Assembly: GCA_963822115.1 (NCBI GenBank)
Contig: CAWGGM010000010.1
Span: 248,001 to 312,000, forward strand
Length of the DNA: 64,000 nucleotides
Direction: 5' to 3'
DNA from: CAWDXG01 sp963822115
GTDB taxonomy: Bacteria > Myxococcota_A > Polyangia > Polyangiales > Polyangiaceae
The notes under the pieces were generated by a model that did no database searches, was not told where the DNA came from, and saw only the letters and a list, made by a program, of their open reading frames with translations. The position numbers were made by a program, and so were the translations under genes. Shown piece by piece: positions 63,184 to 64,000 of the stretch (position 1 is its first letter; each line of letters begins with the position of its first letter).

Positions 63184-64000
63184 CGGAGTCTTCTGCCAGC
63201 GGCGGCAACGTCACGCGCATCTTCGTACCGCGTCCCGGCTCGGTGTCGACCTCGATTGTGCCGCCGTGGGCGGTCACGATTCCGTGAGCGACCGAAAGAC
63301 CCAGGCCGGTACCCTCGCCGACGTCTTTTGTGGTGAAGAACGGCTCGAAGATCTGCTCGACAATCTCCTGGGCGATTCCCACACCGCTGTCTTCGACCAA
63401 GAGCACGGCTCCGGAATCGGTCGATGCGGTGCAAACCCGTAGCACGCCCCCGTTCGGCATCGCTTGAATGGCGTTCACCGCGAGGTTCACGAAAACCTGT
63501 TGCAGCTGCCCGCGGTCCCCGCGTACGGGCAACGTCCCGGGTGACAGGCTCGACTCGACCGTCACGATAGCTTCGCTTCTGCGCGTCGAAAGGAGCGGAA
63601 TGCTCTCGCGAACGATCGCGTTCAGGTCGACCGCCGTCGCCTGAGACGGCGCCTGACGAGCGAACAGCATGAGCTTCTTGATCACCTCTCTCGCGTACAA
63701 GCTCGAGCGCACGATCCAGTCGAGATCCGTGACCGCCTGCTCGGGCAGGTCGGGGATCTTCAGGGACAGCTGGGCGAAGCCCAGGATGTTCCCCAAGGGC
63801 TCGTTCAGCTCGTGGGCGAGGCCCGCTGCCAAGTGGCCGATGGTCGCGAGTCGATCCGCTTGCCGGATCTGCTCGCGAAGGCGCGCCTTGTCGTCGGCCG
63901 CCTCTTTGCGCTCCACGATGGACGCGATCTCCCGCGCCACTCCTTCGATTAGGTGCAACTCCTCCGGCAAGAACGGGGCGTGCTCCAGCAGGGGGGCGTT
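63176..64000 (-). CDS. Sensor histidine kinase (partial, runs off the right edge)
   Basis: The visible 274 residues hold a coiled-coil linker (IVERKEAADDKARLREQIRQ), the HisKA dimerisation helix with the phosphoacceptor in HLAAGLAHELNEPLGNILGF, and the HATPase domain: N box NLAVNAIQAMPNGG, G1 VEDSGVGI, F box FEPFFTTK, G2 GEGTGLGLS. The input part lies beyond the window. It overlaps the NtrC-type gene by 8 bp, so the two form a two-component pair. Confidence 0.93.
   Translation of the reverse strand, partial: NAPLLEHAPFLPEELHLIEGVAREIASIVERKEAADDKARLREQIRQADRLATIGHLAAGLAHELNEPLGNILGFAQLSLKIPDLPEQAVTDLDWIVRSSLYAREVIKKLMLFARQAPSQATAVDLNAIVRESIPLLSTRRSEAIVTVESSLSPGTLPVRGDRGQLQQVFVNLAVNAIQAMPNGGVLRVCTASTDSGAVLLVEDSGVGIAQEIVEQIFEPFFTTKDVGEGTGLGLSVAHGIVTAHGGTIEVDTEPGRGTKMRVTLPPLAEDSDG

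Overview
The window is very GC-rich and looks like the chromosome of a predatory or soil myxobacterium (Myxococcota, probably class Polyangia). The evidence is the gene content, not a marker gene: many lipoproteins with Gly/Ser/Ala-rich linkers after the lipobox, eukaryote-like Ser/Thr kinases, a Tgl-type TPR lipoprotein, PGRS-like glycine-rich proteins, PEGA proteins, a MYXO-CTERM-like tail, thrombospondin-3 repeats, an NtrC-type two-component pair and an HNH nuclease with a RuvA C-terminal-like domain. No plasmid or phage backbone is visible.

Left part (1-33.4 kb) is ordinary chromosome with short operons. It holds lipoproteins, an SDR dehydrogenase, an HNH nuclease, a decayed patch at 9.3-11.4 kb (a broken HsdR-N-like gene with an inverted 3' end and a PPC-like fragment), an aldehyde dehydrogenase/DUF779 pair behind a textbook sigma-54 site, a convergent RRM protein and DEAD-box helicase, a lipoprotein with three DsbA domains, a Gre factor and a GH43 enzyme. 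At 24.3-26.4 kb lies a bufferin-type RiPP operon (small Cys-bearing precursor, DUF692/MNIO enzyme, DUF2063 partner). It converges on a ferritin-like/HTH fusion gene that has a Fur-box-like operator just upstream. Then come ompA-like, recO, rodZ-like, tgl, a Crp-family regulator, tsaB and a PP2C phosphatase fused to a cNMP-binding-like domain.

Middle part (33.5-51.7 kb) is accessory. A tRNA-Pro(GGG) abuts a tyrosine integrase. The first ~120 bp of the integrase and its upstream DNA recur as a 241-bp direct repeat at 51.2 kb. Between the copies are an operon of four overlapping tiny lipoprotein genes that look like paralogues, a duplicated PEGA/PGRS locus (three PGRS and two PEGA genes, one PEGA gene beheaded by DNA carrying a DUF559 nuclease gene) headed by a large membrane Ser/Thr kinase, a RelE/ParE-type toxin-antitoxin pair and a second Ser/Thr kinase whose 5' flank resembles that of the first.

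Right part (51.7-64 kb) holds several gene fragments (a 43-codon 5' fragment, an NnrU/MddA-like 5' fragment, a degenerate MYXO-CTERM gene), an arrestin-like membrane protein, a thrombospondin-3 lipoprotein, rnhA, a beta-helix/SUMF1 gene pair and a sensor kinase/NtrC regulator pair cut by the window end.

Several otherwise good genes (21.0, 29.74, 36.82, 46.6, 47.41, 48.01 and 50.84 kb) carry single small frameshifts. Either the assembly has residual indel errors or this strain is shedding genes; the protein calls below follow the evident reading frames.
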